A program made the translations under genes and the position numbers. The notes under the pieces were generated by a model. The model was not told the DNA's origin. It saw only the letters and a program-made list of their open reading frames with translations, and made no database searches. From Thioclava sp. GXIMD4216 (lineage in GTDB: Bacteria > Pseudomonadota > Alphaproteobacteria > Rhodobacterales > Rhodobacteraceae), in contig NZ_CP149926.1 in NCBI RefSeq assembly GCF_037949285.1, forward strand, positions 1,281,501 to 1,345,500: 64,000 nt of DNA, written 5' to 3'. Of the stretch, positions 23,709 to 32,515 are shown piece by piece; position 1 is the first letter of the stretch; each line of letters begins with the position of its first letter.

Positions 23709-24539
23709 TTAGCGCAAAAGTATGGGCCGAATCTTCAATTTCGCGACTGCGCCCGGCATATGGCGGTTCAGGCGGCGATTGATGAGCCCGAAAATCGTGA
23801 TCACGGTCAGCGTCAGGCAGATAAAATAGAACGCGGCAATCGGGTAGGCGACAAAGGGGTTGAACGTCTTGTCGGCCAGATAGCTGGCATAATAAAGCGC
23901 ATCGCCCTGTTGCCGGAAGGCGGGGAAGCCGGAAAAGAAGACCAGCGCCGTCGAGTGGAACAGGAAGATCGCTTCGTTCGTATAGGACGGCCAAGCCAGA
24001 CGCAGCATGGTCGGCCATGTGATCTTGCGGAATTTCTTCCACCCCGAGAACCCATAGGCATCCGCAGCTTCCAGATCTCCCTTGGGAATGGAGCGCAGCG
24101 CACCATAAAAGATCTCGGCGGCATAGGCCGAGGTGTTGAGAAACAGCACCAAGGTCGCTCCGGCCCAAGCACGGGTGATCCACGAGGTCTCGATGGTGAT
24201 CCCCAGCACGTCGATGCCGCTTTTGGGCAGCGAGGTCAGCAGTTCGTAGGCCAGAAAGAACTGGATGAACAGCGGCGAACCACGGAACAGGAAGACAAAC
24301 CAGTCTGCCGGTTTGCGGATCCATGCCTGTTCGGCGGTCTTGCCAACGGCCAGCGCGGTGGCGAACAGAAAGCCCAGAGCCAGAGCCAGCACACCAAAAT
24401 AGATATTCCACAGCATCCCCGAGCCGATCAGGGTGAATTCGTGGCAGAGTGTTAAATCGGTGCGCGGCAGCATTCTTTCGCCAAGCCCGATCGAGCGCAG
24501 ACCGTAATCATGGATGATCTGGAAGCAGCTATCGCTCAT
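23709..24539 (-). CDS. Amino acid ABC transporter permease (HisM-like)
   Basis: A 276-residue permease of the polar amino acid family, with about five helices. The EAA loop is visible in LRSIPKGDLEAADAYGFSGWKKFRKITWPTMLRLAWPSYTNE. The start at 24539 overlaps the stop of the partner permease (ATGA); the frame is open to 24620. The two permeases form the heterodimeric channel of the importer. Confidence 0.9.
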   Translation of the reverse strand: MSDSCFQIIHDYGLRSIGLGERMLPRTDLTLCHEFTLIGSGMLWNIYFGVLALALGFLFATALAVGKTAEQAWIRKPADWFVFLFRGSPLFIQFFLAYELLTSLPKSGIDVLGITIETSWITRAWAGATLVLFLNTSAYAAEIFYGALRSIPKGDLEAADAYGFSGWKKFRKITWPTMLRLAWPSYTNEAIFLFHSTALVFFSGFPAFRQQGDALYYASYLADKTFNPFVAYPIAAFYFICLTLTVITIFGLINRRLNRHMPGAVAKLKIRPILLR

Positions 24540-25417
24540 ATCGAAGCCTTTCGCATCTTTTCTCCGGCCAGAGTGGCCTGCCCGCGCGAGAGCCGCGTAT
24601 TGATCCGGTCGAAGACCCATTCCGAGACTTTGGTCATCAGCAGATAGAACACCAGCAGGGCAAGGAAGTACCAGATCCGCCAGTCGGGATGCGGGAAATC
24701 ATAGATGCCGGATTTGGTGGCCCCCAGCTCGCGGGCCCAGTAGACGATATCCTCGACCCCCAGCAGGAACAGCAGCGGCGTGGCCTTGATCAGGATCATC
24801 CACAAATTCGACAGCCCCGGCATGGCATAGACCCACATCTGCGGGATCAGGATGCGTCGGGTGATCTGGCGCTGTGTCAGCCCGTAGGCTTCGGCGGTTT
24901 CAAGCTGCGCGCGCGGCACGGCATTCATCGCTCCGAACAGCACATTGGCCGCAAAAGCACCGAAAACCACCGAAAACGCCACAACTGCCAGAATGAACCC
25001 GTAGATTTCATGGACGATCTGGGGGGCGGAATTGGGCGGAAGTTTTGCAGCGGGGCAGACGAGGAAGTTCATGTTCTGGCGCACCGGCTCTGTCCAGTCG
25101 GGGCAGAGCGTGATGTGGCGCAGATATTCCAGCCCCTGATCCAAAGCGATCGGGACGAACAGGAAAAAGATGATGTCGGGAATGCCGCGAACCATCGCGG
25201 TATAGGCTTTGCCGAAAACCCGCAAGGGCCACAGCCGCGAACGCGCCGCCAAGGCCCCGCCGAAGCCGAAAGCCAGAGCGATAGGGGCAGTGATCACCAA
25301 AAGCGCCAGAACCGTGCCGAAGGAGGCATAGAAAAGCAGGTGCTTGCCGGTGGTCAGATAGCATAAGAGCCAGCCGAGGCCGGAGAGGGCTGAAGGGTCT
25401 GTGCAGCTTTCGAACAT
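24536..25417 (-). CDS. Amino acid ABC transporter permease (HisQ-like)
   Basis: A 293-residue permease with typical MVRGIPDIIFFLF and the EAA loop AMNAVPRAQLETAEAYGLTQRQITRRILIPQMWVYAMPGLSNLW. It has a longer periplasmic loop than usual, around CPDWTEPVRQNMNFLVCPAAKLPPNSAPQ, with two cysteines. It overlaps the other permease gene and lies 39 bases after the binding-protein gene, separated by a stem-loop. Confidence 0.9.
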   Translation of the reverse strand: MFESCTDPSALSGLGWLLCYLTTGKHLLFYASFGTVLALLVITAPIALAFGFGGALAARSRLWPLRVFGKAYTAMVRGIPDIIFFLFVPIALDQGLEYLRHITLCPDWTEPVRQNMNFLVCPAAKLPPNSAPQIVHEIYGFILAVVAFSVVFGAFAANVLFGAMNAVPRAQLETAEAYGLTQRQITRRILIPQMWVYAMPGLSNLWMILIKATPLLFLLGVEDIVYWARELGATKSGIYDFPHPDWRIWYFLALLVFYLLMTKVSEWVFDRINTRLSRGQATLAGEKMRKASI

Positions 25418-25428
25418 CTGGGGAATAA

Positions 25429-25449
25429 GGGGCGGGACAAGCCCGCCCG
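25429..25449 (-). promoter_or_regulatory. Intercistronic stem-loop between binding protein and permeases
   Basis: Arms GGGCGGG and CCCGCCC around a five-base loop lie directly after the binding-protein stop. No long T-run follows, so it probably protects the upstream mRNA end or gives partial termination, which would favour excess binding protein. Confidence 0.6.
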
Positions 25450-25456
25450 CCTGTCC

Positions 25457-26176
25457 TTAATAGGTTTGTGCGTCGTCGCCAAAATACTTGACGATGAGTT
25501 CGTTCAGGGTGCCGTCTTTCTTCATCGACTCGATGGCGGTATTGAATTTGGCTTTCAGCGCGGTATCCGATTTGCGCAGGCCCATGCCGACGCCATCGCC
25601 CAGTTGCACATCCTTGCCGACCCAATGCAGATCGCCCTGCTCGGCGAAGGGTTTCAGCGCGTCATAATCGGCAAAGACCGCATCTGCCTCGCCATTGCGC
25701 ACGGCCGCAACCGAATCGTCCAGCGTGGCGAATTCCATCAGGGTCTGGCCCGCCGAGGCCACATATTCCGATTGCAAGGTGTTGACCTGTGCCGCCACCA
25801 TCGCACCTTTCAGATCGGTCGTCTCGTCAAGGGCCAGATATTTCGAGGCCGCAGGCGGGGTGTAGTTTTCGGTGAAGTCGATCGTCTTGGCACGTTCTTC
25901 GGTGATATTCATACCCGCCATGATCGTGTCGTAATTGCCCGACAGAAGGTTCGGGATGATCGAATCCCAATCATTGGTGACCCATTCGCAGGTCAGTTCG
26001 GCACGGGCGCAAAGCTCGTCGCCCAGCTCGCGTTCAAAGCCCGCGACCTGACCGTTATCGTCGATGTAGTTATAGGGAGGGTAGGCGCCCTCGGTCCCCA
26101 TACGTACGACATCCTGCGCCAGCGCCGCGCTGGCACAAAGCGTCAGGGCACTCGCGGCCAAAAGAAGTTTTTTCAT
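25457..26176 (-). CDS. Amino acid ABC transporter substrate-binding protein (family 3)
   Basis: The 239-residue protein has a signal peptide (MKKLLLAASALTLCASAALA, cut before QDVV) and the family 3 binding fold with VRMGTEGAYPPYNYIDDNGQVAGFERELGDELCARA, then DWDSIIPNLLSGNYDTIMAGMNITEERAKTIDFTENY. This pattern is like lysine/arginine/ornithine or histidine binding proteins, so a cationic amino acid or related compound is likely but not certain. The start at 26176 matches the signal peptide; the frame is open to 26374 inside the ATPase gene. Confidence 0.9.
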   Translation of the reverse strand: MKKLLLAASALTLCASAALAQDVVRMGTEGAYPPYNYIDDNGQVAGFERELGDELCARAELTCEWVTNDWDSIIPNLLSGNYDTIMAGMNITEERAKTIDFTENYTPPAASKYLALDETTDLKGAMVAAQVNTLQSEYVASAGQTLMEFATLDDSVAAVRNGEADAVFADYDALKPFAEQGDLHWVGKDVQLGDGVGMGLRKSDTALKAKFNTAIESMKKDGTLNELIVKYFGDDAQTY

Positions 26177-26225
26177 CGGATTCCCCTGTAGGTTTTTGTG
26201 GTCTTTATGGATGAAGAACGGTGTG

Positions 26226-27020
26226 TCAGGCCGGTGCGGTGGCTGACAGGAATTGCTGCAGGCGCTCGGATTTCGGCGCACCGAAGACCTCTTCGGGCGG
26301 ACCTTCTTCCAGAAGTTTCCCCTGATGCAGAAACACGACATGGTCCGAGACATCCCGCGCCAATCGCATGTCATGGGTCACAAGGATCATCGTGCGGTGC
26401 TCTTTGGCAAGATCCTTGATGACCTTGACCACCTCCTGCTGCAATTCGGGATCAAGCGCCGAGGTCGGCTCGTCCAGAAGCAGGGCTTCGGGCTGCATAC
26501 ACAGCGCCCGCGCGATGGCCGCCCGCTGTTGCTGGCCTCCCGAAAGCTGGGCAGGCCATGCATCGCATTTGTCCCCGATCCCCACCTTCGCCAGATAGTT
26601 GCGCGCCAGCGGCTCGACCTCTTTCGGGTCACGTCCCAGCACGGTCACCGGCGCTTCCATGACATTTTGCAGAATGGTCATATGCGACCATAGATTGAAT
26701 TGCTGGAACACCATGGACAGATTTGTGCGCAGCCGCGTGACCTGCTTGCGATCTGCCGGACGGCGGCTCATTCCCGCGCCGCGCCACTGAACCTTTTCGC
26801 CCTTGAACAGGATCTCGCCGCCCTGACTGTCTTCCAGCAGGTTGCAGCAGCGTAAAAGGGTGGATTTTCCGGAACCGGACGAGCCGATCAGCGAGACGAC
26901 CTCGCCGCGCTTCGCCTCGATCGAAACGCCGCGAAGCACCTCAAGCTGCCCGTAGCTCTTATAAAGATTACGGATTTCAATAACAGCATCCGTCGGGGCT
27001 GAGCGGGGGTCAACTGTCAC
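26226..27020 (-). CDS. Amino acid ABC transporter ATP-binding protein (HisP-like)
   Basis: The 264-residue ATPase carries Walker [10 protein letters not shown], the Q-loop in [13 protein letters not shown], the signature LSGGQQQR, Walker [13 protein letters not shown] and the H-loop THD. The match is to the GlnQ/HisP group. It is the first gene of the ATPase, binding protein, permease, permease operon and drives import with the two permeases. Confidence 0.93.
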   Translation of the reverse strand: MTVDPRSAPTDAVIEIRNLYKSYGQLEVLRGVSIEAKRGEVVSLIGSSGSGKSTLLRCCNLLEDSQGGEILFKGEKVQWRGAGMSRRPADRKQVTRLRTNLSMVFQQFNLWSHMTILQNVMEAPVTVLGRDPKEVEPLARNYLAKVGIGDKCDAWPAQLSGGQQQRAAIARALCMQPEALLLDEPTSALDPELQQEVVKVIKDLAKEHRTMILVTHDMRLARDVSDHVVFLHQGKLLEEGPPEEVFGAPKSERLQQFLSATAPA

Positions 27021-27098
27021 GGGGAACCTTCTCTAAGTCGGCTTCTTTGCACCAAATTGCAGCAAAGAGCATATAAGAGGCAATCCCGGATACGGTAT

Positions 27099-27119
27099 TT
27101 AGTTGAATTTTACGACTAA
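27099..27119. promoter_or_regulatory. Inverted repeat upstream of the ABC operon
   Basis: TTAGT and ACTAA half-sites are 11 bases apart in an AT-rich stretch about 80 bases upstream of the ATPase start. It could be an operator or part of the promoter. The match is short and may be chance. Confidence 0.25.
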
Positions 27120-27139
27120 GTTGATTTCGTGCCTATTTT

Positions 27140-27610
27140 TTAATCGATAGGTCGCTGCGGTGCAGAGCCGGTGTCATGGCGTTTCTCGACCCTCTGGCGG
27201 GCAAGGGCGGAATCCACATCGGTGATGCCCAGCAGCTTCGAGGTCAGCCGGATCAGTGCATCCTCATCGGCATCGCGCGCGCCATCGGCCAGCGCCACTT
27301 CCCACAATGCCTCCAGAATGGCCGAGCGGTCGCCATAGGGCACCTTGTCTTTCAAGGCACGGGTAAAGCGCACGGTATCGGGGGCCTGTGCTTCCAGGTC
27401 TTCGGCCGCGTGGCGCAATTCGAGGGCGGCCTTTGCATCAAGGCCGCGCCCGATCAGAACGCGATGGATACGCTCGCGTTCGGCCTCGCTATAGGTTTCA
27501 TCGGCCCGCGCAAGACGCACCAGAAGTGCGGCCAGCGCAAGCTCGCAATCTTCGGTATTCAGCGGATCAGGGTCAGGCGCGGACAGGGCCGCAAGAAGCG
27601 ATTTGAACAT
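27140..27610 (-). CDS. TerB-like (tellurite resistance family) protein
   Basis: A 156-residue helical protein with the acidic metal-binding pattern of TerB-like domains: LVRLARADETYSEAERERIHRVL and ALWEVALADGARDADEDALIRLTSKLLGI. Such domains are common in alphaproteobacteria and mostly lack a tested role; real tellurite resistance is not implied. It lies 57 bases past hisE and could be read through from the his operon. Confidence 0.82.
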   Translation of the reverse strand: MFKSLLAALSAPDPDPLNTEDCELALAALLVRLARADETYSEAERERIHRVLIGRGLDAKAALELRHAAEDLEAQAPDTVRFTRALKDKVPYGDRSAILEALWEVALADGARDADEDALIRLTSKLLGITDVDSALARQRVEKRHDTGSAPQRPID

Positions 27611-27667
27611 GTAACAATCTTAATCCGGTTCCCTACGCGGGCAAATCACAGCGCCGTTTGGCGGGCG

Positions 27668-27982
27668 TTACTTCGGGCGTGCGGCTTTTTCGGCAATCCC
27701 CGAGATGCCCTCACGGCGTTCCAGCTCGGCCATCACCTGATCAAGCGTGACATCCCGTGCGGCCAGCATCACCATCAGATGGTAAAGCACATCCGCCGCC
27801 TCCGAGGTCAGACGCCCGCAATCCCCCTTCACCGCTTCGATGATCGCCTCAACGGCCTCTTCCCCGAATTTCTCGGCGCATTTCTCGGGGCCTTTCGCAA
27901 ACAGCTTGGCCGTCCACGACGTTTCAGGGTCCGCCCCTTTGCGCGAGGCAACCGTCTCGTAAAGTTTCTCTAGTGTATTCAT
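27668..27982 (-). CDS. hisE: Phosphoribosyl-ATP pyrophosphatase
   Basis: The 104-residue enzyme hydrolyses phosphoribosyl-ATP in the second step of histidine synthesis. The MazG-like helical core shows [17 protein letters not shown] and [15 protein letters not shown], with the metal-binding acidic residues. It stands alone rather than being fused to HisI. It overlaps hisF by four bases and is the last gene of hisBHAFE. Confidence 0.93.
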   Translation of the reverse strand: MNTLEKLYETVASRKGADPETSWTAKLFAKGPEKCAEKFGEEAVEAIIEAVKGDCGRLTSEAADVLYHLMVMLAARDVTLDQVMAELERREGISGIAEKAARPK

Positions 27983-28740
27983 GACAGCCTCATCGGAATT
28001 CCGGCGCGCGCCATATGCTCTTTGGCCTCGCCAATCGTATAATCGCCAAAATGGAAGATCGACGCGGCCAGAACCGCGCTCGCCCCCCCCTTGGTCACAC
28101 CTTCCACCAGATGGTCCAAGTTCCCCACACCGCCCGAGGCAATCACCGGCACATCCACCGCATCGGAAATCGCCTTCGTTAGGGGCAGGTTGAAACCGGC
28201 CCGTGTCCCGTCGCGATCCATTGAGGTCAGCAGGATCTCCCCCGCGCCCTTCGCCGCCACAGTGCGCGCAAATTCCACCGCATCAATCCCGGTCGATTTA
28301 CGCCCGCCATGAGTGAAAATCTCCCAACGCCCGGGCTCGACGGTTTTGGCATCAATCGCACAGACGATGCATTGGCTGCCGAAACGATCGGCCGAAGCCG
28401 CAATCACATCGGGGTCATTCACCGCCGCCGAATTGAACGACACCTTATCCGCCCCCGCCAGAAGCAGTTTGCGCACATCCTCATGGCTGCGCACGCCGCC
28501 CCCCACGGTCAAAGGCATAAAGCACTGCTCGGCGGTGCGGCGCACCAGATCATACATGGTGCCACGATTCTCATGGGTCGCATGGATGTCCAGAAAACAC
28601 AGCTCATCCGCGCCCGCCGCATCATAAGCCTTGGCTGCCTCCACAGGGTCGCCCGCATCCACCAGATTGACGAAATTGACACCCTTCACGACACGGCCAT
28701 CCGCCACGTCCAAACAGGGAATAATCCGCGTCTTCAGCAT
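27979..28740 (-). CDS. hisF: Imidazole glycerol phosphate synthase cyclase subunit
   Basis: The 253-residue TIM barrel cyclises the intermediate using ammonia from HisH. The catalytic pair Asp11 ([12 protein letters not shown]) and Asp130 (CAIDAK) is present, with the phosphate-binding VGGGVRS and IASGGVGN. The start at 28740 is fixed by the conserved [12 protein letters not shown]. It overlaps hisE and follows hisA after a 94-base gap that holds a palindromic repeat. Confidence 0.95.
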   Translation of the reverse strand: MLKTRIIPCLDVADGRVVKGVNFVNLVDAGDPVEAAKAYDAAGADELCFLDIHATHENRGTMYDLVRRTAEQCFMPLTVGGGVRSHEDVRKLLLAGADKVSFNSAAVNDPDVIAASADRFGSQCIVCAIDAKTVEPGRWEIFTHGGRKSTGIDAVEFARTVAAKGAGEILLTSMDRDGTRAGFNLPLTKAISDAVDVPVIASGGVGNLDHLVEGVTKGGASAVLAASIFHFGDYTIGEAKEHMARAGIPMRLS

Positions 28741-28771
28741 ATCTCGCGCTCCTTTCGCGCTCCCCGGGCTT

Positions 28772-28834
28772 CCAGCTGCCCGAAATATCCCGGGGGTGAA
28801 TTGGGCCGCAAGGCCCAAGAGGGGGCAGAGCCCC
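28772..28834. repeat. Intergenic palindromic repeat, copy A
   Basis: A 63-base element between hisA and hisF contains CCAGCTGCCC, AAATATCCCGGGGGTGAATT, then inverted arms TTGGGCC/GGCCCAA and GGGGGC...GCCCC. A second copy in inverse orientation lies at 42214-42273 with the same blocks and a few changes. It abuts the hisA stop codon. Confidence 0.85.
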
Positions 28835-29554
28835 TTAGCCCTTCAGCGCGGTCAGCGCCGCGCCCAGATCCAGAGCGCCATCATAGATCGCCCGCCCCGA
28901 GATCGCCCCGGCAATCACGCCGGTATCGCGCAACGCCACCAGATCGGGCAAAGACGATACCCCACCCGAAGCAATCACCGGAATCGACACCGCCCGCGCC
29001 AAAGCCTCGGTCGCCTCGATATTCGGGCCGCCCATCGCACCATCACGCATGATATCGGTGTAGATGATTGCCGCCACACCGGCATCCTCGAAGGATTTTG
29101 CCAGATCGGTGACCATCACATCGGTCTCTTCCGCCCAGCCCTTGGTGGCCACGCGGCCATTGCGCGCATCAATCCCCACGGCCACCTTGCCCGGAAACGC
29201 CTTCGCCGCCTCGCGTACAAGGTCTGGGTTTTCCACTGCGACAGTGCCAAGGATCACACGGCTCAGCCCCTTATCCAGCCAGCGCTCGATCGTGGCCATA
29301 TCGCGGATACCACCGCCCAGCTGCGCAGGCACCTTGATACGCGCCAGAATCGCCTCGACGGCGGCGGCATTCACCGGCTCGCCCGCGAAGGCCCCGTTGA
29401 GGTCCACCAGATGCACCCATTCGCAGCCAGCGGCCTCGAATTTCGCAGCCTGAGCGGCAGGGTCATCACCAAAGACGGTGGCCTTGTCCATGTCACCATG
29501 CAGAAGGCGCACGCATTGGCCGTCTTTAAGGTCGATGGCGGGATAAAGGATCAT
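28835..29554 (-). CDS. hisA: Phosphoribosylformimino-5-aminoimidazole carboxamide ribotide isomerase
   Basis: The 239-residue TIM barrel isomerase of histidine synthesis. Catalytic Asp8 ([12 protein letters not shown]) and Asp129 (GIDAR) are in place, as are phosphate-binding QLGGGIRD and IASGGVSS. Gene order hisB-hisH-hisA-hisF-hisE on the minus strand leaves no doubt about its job. It starts 15 bases after hisH. Confidence 0.95.
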   Translation of the reverse strand: MILYPAIDLKDGQCVRLLHGDMDKATVFGDDPAAQAAKFEAAGCEWVHLVDLNGAFAGEPVNAAAVEAILARIKVPAQLGGGIRDMATIERWLDKGLSRVILGTVAVENPDLVREAAKAFPGKVAVGIDARNGRVATKGWAEETDVMVTDLAKSFEDAGVAAIIYTDIMRDGAMGGPNIEATEALARAVSIPVIASGGVSSLPDLVALRDTGVIAGAISGRAIYDGALDLGAALTALKG

Positions 29555-29569
29555 GATCGTCTCCGGTAC

Positions 29570-30208
29570 TTACGGCTTCCAGCCGAGGAAATTGGCGATA
29601 ATGCGCAGGCCAGTGGCCTGAGATTTCTCGGGGTGGAACTGGGTGCCGATGATATTGTCGCGCCCCACAATGGCGGTCACATCGCCTGCGTAATCCACAT
29701 GGGCCAGCCGGTGCGCCGGATCCGCCACGCGGAAATGGTAGCTATGGACGAAATAGGCGTGATCGCCCGTCTTGACGCCCTCGAAGACCGGATGCGCATG
29801 GTCGATCACCAGATCGTTCCAGCCCATATGCGGCACCTTCAGCGCGCTATCCGCAGGGGTAATCTTCACCACCTCACCCGGAATCCAGCCAAAGCCCTTG
29901 GTTTCGGTGAATTCCAGCCCGCGGGTCGCCAGCATCTGCATGCCGATGCAGATCCCCATGAAGGGCTTGCCAGCGCTGACCCCCTCAGAGATTGCCTCAT
30001 AAAGCCCCGTAAAATGCTCCAGCGCCGCTCGGCAGGACGGAAAGGCCCCATCGCCCGGCAACACGATACGGTCGGCCTTGGCCACCACATCTGGGTCCGA
30101 GGTCACCACGATCGTGCCGGCATTGGTCTCGTGGGCCATCCGCTCGAAGGCTTTCTGCGCCGAATGCAGGTTGCCGCTATCGTAATCGACAAGTGCCGTC
30201 AGGGTCAT
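29570..30208 (-). CDS. hisH: Imidazole glycerol phosphate synthase glutamine amidotransferase subunit
   Basis: The 212-residue class I amidotransferase feeds ammonia to HisF. Nucleophile Cys87 lies in GICIGMQML, and the His-x-Glu pair in TQFHPEKSQ near residue 194. The start at 30208 overlaps the hisB stop (TGATG); the frame continues to 30448 inside hisB in another reading frame, which is not used. Confidence 0.94.
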   Translation of the reverse strand: MTLTALVDYDSGNLHSAQKAFERMAHETNAGTIVVTSDPDVVAKADRIVLPGDGAFPSCRAALEHFTGLYEAISEGVSAGKPFMGICIGMQMLATRGLEFTETKGFGWIPGEVVKITPADSALKVPHMGWNDLVIDHAHPVFEGVKTGDHAYFVHSYHFRVADPAHRLAHVDYAGDVTAIVGRDNIIGTQFHPEKSQATGLRIIANFLGWKP

Positions 30209-30795
30209 CACAGCGCCCCTTTGGTCGAGGGCAGCGAAGTCGCCATGCGCGGGTCGGTCTCGACCGCCATACGCAGGGCGCGGGCTACCGCTTTGAAGGC
30301 GGCCTCGGCAATATGGTGGCTGTTGATCCCATGCACCAGATCGACATGCAGGGTGATCCCGCCATGCGTCGAGAAGCCTTGGAAGAACTCGCGCACCAGC
30401 TCGGTGTCGAACATGCCGATCTTGTCGGTCGGGAAGGGCAGGTTCCATACCAGATAGGGCCGCGCCGAAAGATCCAGCGCCGCTCGCACCTGTGTATCAT
30501 CCATCGCCAGCGCGAAATGGCCGTAGCGGTTGATGCCCTTCTTGTTGCCCAAAGCCTGTGTCAGCGCCTGACCCAGCGCAATGCCCACATCCTCGACCGT
30601 GTGGTGATCGTCGATATGGTAATCGCCCTCTGCGCGGATCGTCATATCGATCAGCGAGTGCCGCGAGAGCTGGTCCAGCATATGGTCAAAGAAGCCAACG
30701 CCGGTCTGGTTGTCATAGACACCGGTGCCGTCCAGATCGAGGGTGACCTCGATCGCGGTCTCATGGGTCTTGCGGGTGATGGTCGCCTTGCGCAT
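30208..30795 (-). CDS. hisB: Imidazoleglycerol-phosphate dehydratase
   Basis: The 195-residue monofunctional dehydratase. Metal-binding clusters are visible in [28 protein letters not shown] and [15 protein letters not shown]. No phosphatase domain is attached, as usual in alphaproteobacteria. The start at 30795 ([10 protein letters not shown]) is the family start; the frame is open to 30852. It is the first gene of the his block. Confidence 0.94.
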   Translation of the reverse strand: MRKATITRKTHETAIEVTLDLDGTGVYDNQTGVGFFDHMLDQLSRHSLIDMTIRAEGDYHIDDHHTVEDVGIALGQALTQALGNKKGINRYGHFALAMDDTQVRAALDLSARPYLVWNLPFPTDKIGMFDTELVREFFQGFSTHGGITLHVDLVHGINSHHIAEAAFKAVARALRMAVETDPRMATSLPSTKGAL

Positions 30796-30867
30796 GGGCC
30801 TATCCCTTGTTGTCTTGAGGGCCTTATAGGGCGGGGGATCAGGCCTTGCCAAGGGGAGCGCCGCCGA

Positions 30868-31398
30868 TCACGGCGTAAAAGGCGCGATTGCGGCGGTAAA
30901 TGCGGCATTGTCGCCCGTGGCGCGGGCCAGAACGATGCCGCCCTGTATCGCCGCCAGCATCTGTATGGCACGCGTCTGCGCTGTTTCGGGAGAGAGGCCG
31001 CTGCGTTCCAGACATTGGGCAAGGGCCGCCTGCCAGTCGCGGAAATAGCCCCGCACTTGGGCGGCGAACTGGTCGCGGGTCTGGTCCAGCGCGAAAGCCC
31101 CCACAAGGCAGATCCTCTGGCCGTCATGGAAATAGCGCGTCACCGCATGGAACATATGCGCAATCGCAGTCTCCGGCGGGTCATGCCGCAGCGGGGTAAA
31201 GATATGTGCCTCGAACCACTGGTCGATATCGGCCAGAACCGCACGGGCCATATCCGCTTTGCCGCCAGGGAAGAAATGGTACAGCGAGCTGCGCCCCGCG
31301 CCGGTCTTGTCTACAATGATGCCGATGCTGGCCCCCTCGTAGCCATAGGTCCGGAACAGTTCGGCAAGCTGGCGGATGAGGTCTGGCTTGTCGGGCAT
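30868..31398 (-). CDS. TetR/AcrR family transcriptional regulator
   Basis: The 176-residue regulator has the TetR helix-turn-helix LAELFRTYGYEGASIGIIVDKTGAGRSSLYHFFPGGKADM near the N-terminus and a helical ligand domain. It lies three bases downstream of the HPP-family gene, so the two are cotranscribed. A strong inverted repeat 10-46 bases upstream of the HPP start is its probable autoregulatory operator. The ligand is unknown. Confidence 0.88.
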   Translation of the reverse strand: MPDKPDLIRQLAELFRTYGYEGASIGIIVDKTGAGRSSLYHFFPGGKADMARAVLADIDQWFEAHIFTPLRHDPPETAIAHMFHAVTRYFHDGQRICLVGAFALDQTRDQFAAQVRGYFRDWQAALAQCLERSGLSPETAQTRAIQMLAAIQGGIVLARATGDNAAFTAAIAPFTP

Positions 31399-31401
31399 CG
31401 C

Positions 31402-31899
31402 TCAGCTCTTCCGTTGCGGGAGGGGGGTGGGGTAGGCGACGCCCTGCAGTTTGTGGAAGACGATCGCAATCCCCACAAGGCTGACCGCCCCCAGCAACAC
31501 TGGCGTGAGCAGGAACATGAAGCCCGGATCGGTGGCAAAGACGATCAGCGGGTCGGCCCCTGCGGGCGGGTGGGTGACCCGCAAGGCGACCATAAGCGCG
31601 ATGGCCAGCCCGACTGCAAGCGCCAGCGCCCACCAGCTTTCGGGCAGCGCCAGCCGCAGGCACAGGCCGGTCAGGCTGGCGACGAGATGGCCGCCGATCA
31701 CGTTCATCGGCTGCGAGAGCGGGGCCGATGGCGCGGCGAAAAGTAGCACGCAGCTTGCCCCGAACGGGGCCATCAGCAGCAAAAGGCTGGTTTCATTGCT
31801 GCCCAGAGCCAGTGCGGCAATGGCCGCAAAGCCGCCGAGGCCGGAGAGGGCTATGGCTTTGAATGTGGGCTGTGGCAGATAGCGGTGAAAAACGGGCAT
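31402..31899 (-). CDS. HPP family integral membrane protein
   Basis: The 165-residue protein has four hydrophobic helices and the family word THPPAGADPLIVFAT, plus MAPFGASCVLLFAAPSAPLSQPMNVIGGH. HPP proteins are membrane proteins with a proposed anion (nitrite) transport role in plants and cyanobacteria; the bacterial role is open. The start at 31899 has AGGA 8 nt upstream. The upstream ATGs (31920, 31941) fall inside the operator and would add a non-family tail. Confidence 0.85.
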   Translation of the reverse strand: MPVFHRYLPQPTFKAIALSGLGGFAAIAALALGSNETSLLLLMAPFGASCVLLFAAPSAPLSQPMNVIGGHLVASLTGLCLRLALPESWWALALAVGLAIALMVALRVTHPPAGADPLIVFATDPGFMFLLTPVLLGAVSLVGIAIVFHKLQGVAYPTPLPQRKS

Positions 31900-31908
31900 G
31901 GGGCGTCC

Positions 31909-31945
31909 TGTAATGATCATTCCATTATGTGAAACGATCATTACA
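31909..31945. promoter_or_regulatory. Probable TetR operator upstream of the HPP-TetR operon
   Basis: Perfect 10-base arms TGTAATGATC (31909-31918) and GATCATTACA (31936-31945) are 17 bases apart. The first arm also lies in a smaller palindrome, AATGATCATT. The site overlaps where the promoter of the operon should be, as expected of an autoregulated TetR pair. Confidence 0.8.
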
Positions 31946-32009
31946 TCGCGGTGTCGGCAGTGTCAAAGTGCAATTCCGGATCTGGGGTGAAGATGGCGAT
32001 ATGGGGAAA

Positions 32010-32037
32010 AACAAAAAGCCTCCCGCGAGGGAGGCCT
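32010..32037 (-). terminator. Terminator of the tRNA-Gly cluster
   Basis: Arms GCCTCCC (32018-32024) and GGGAGGC (32029-32035) around GCGA, with TTTTTGTTTTT on the minus strand. It lies just beyond the last tRNA-Gly. Confidence 0.9.
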
Positions 32038-32043
32038 TTTGAT

Positions 32044-32118
32044 TGGAGCGGGCGAGGCGATTCGAACGCCCGACCCTAACCTTGGCAAGGTTATGCTCTA
32101 CCCCTGAGCTACGCCCGC
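32044..32118 (-). tRNA. tRNA-Gly(GCC), copy 1
   Basis: Minus-strand cloverleaf with acceptor GCGGGCG/CGCCCGC, anticodon stem AACCT... with loop TTGCCAA giving anticodon GCC, T arm GGGCG-TTCGAAT-CGCCT and encoded TCCA. Identical to the other two copies. Confidence 0.96.
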
Positions 32119-32137
32119 ACCGAGCTATGTGTTGTCG

Positions 32138-32212
32138 TGGAGCGGGCGAGGCGATTCGAACGCCCGACCCTAACCTTGGCAAGGTTATGCTCTACCCCTG
32201 AGCTACGCCCGC
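32138..32212 (-). tRNA. tRNA-Gly(GCC), copy 2
   Basis: Same 75-base sequence as copies 1 and 3, 19 bases from copy 1. The spacers differ from each other while the tRNAs are identical, which suggests gene conversion or recent duplication with selection on the mature sequence. Confidence 0.96.
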
Positions 32213-32254
32213 ACTTCACGACAAAACCTCTTTCGAGGCTGGGTTTTACCGAAT

Positions 32255-32329
32255 TGGAGCGGGCGAGGCGATTCGAACGCCCGACCCTAACCTTGGCAAG
32301 GTTATGCTCTACCCCTGAGCTACGCCCGC
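32255..32329 (-). tRNA. tRNA-Gly(GCC), copy 3
   Basis: Identical to copies 1 and 2 and separated from copy 2 by 42 bases. It is the promoter-proximal copy of a three-tRNA minus-strand cluster. The unit probably is one transcript ending at 32010. Confidence 0.96.
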
Positions 32330-32515
32330 ACCGTTTCGGTGAGGGGCGATTTAAGGGATGGCGCGCGGACCTGCAAGGGGAAAAATCCGGAATTGCAAAA
32401 AATCTTTCCCATTCACTCCGTAGCCGAGCACTGTAAGCTGCGCAGAGCACGCAAACGACACGTAGGATTGGTTGGCTGGTTTCGCCTTATGTCTGAAGAA
32501 AGGGAGCAGCCGATA

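Noticed and set aside
27140..27610. Tellurite resistance locus
   Set aside because: Only a single TerB-like domain is present, without terC, terD or terZ; this is a common housekeeping-type domain in the group.
28631..30457. 608-codon open frame on the plus strand opposite hisA, hisH and hisB
   Set aside because: It crosses three real genes on the minus strand and has no recognisable domain.
32044..32329. Three long direct repeats that could suggest a CRISPR array or attachment sites
   Set aside because: Each repeat is a complete tRNA-Gly with cloverleaf; no integrase or cas gene is near.
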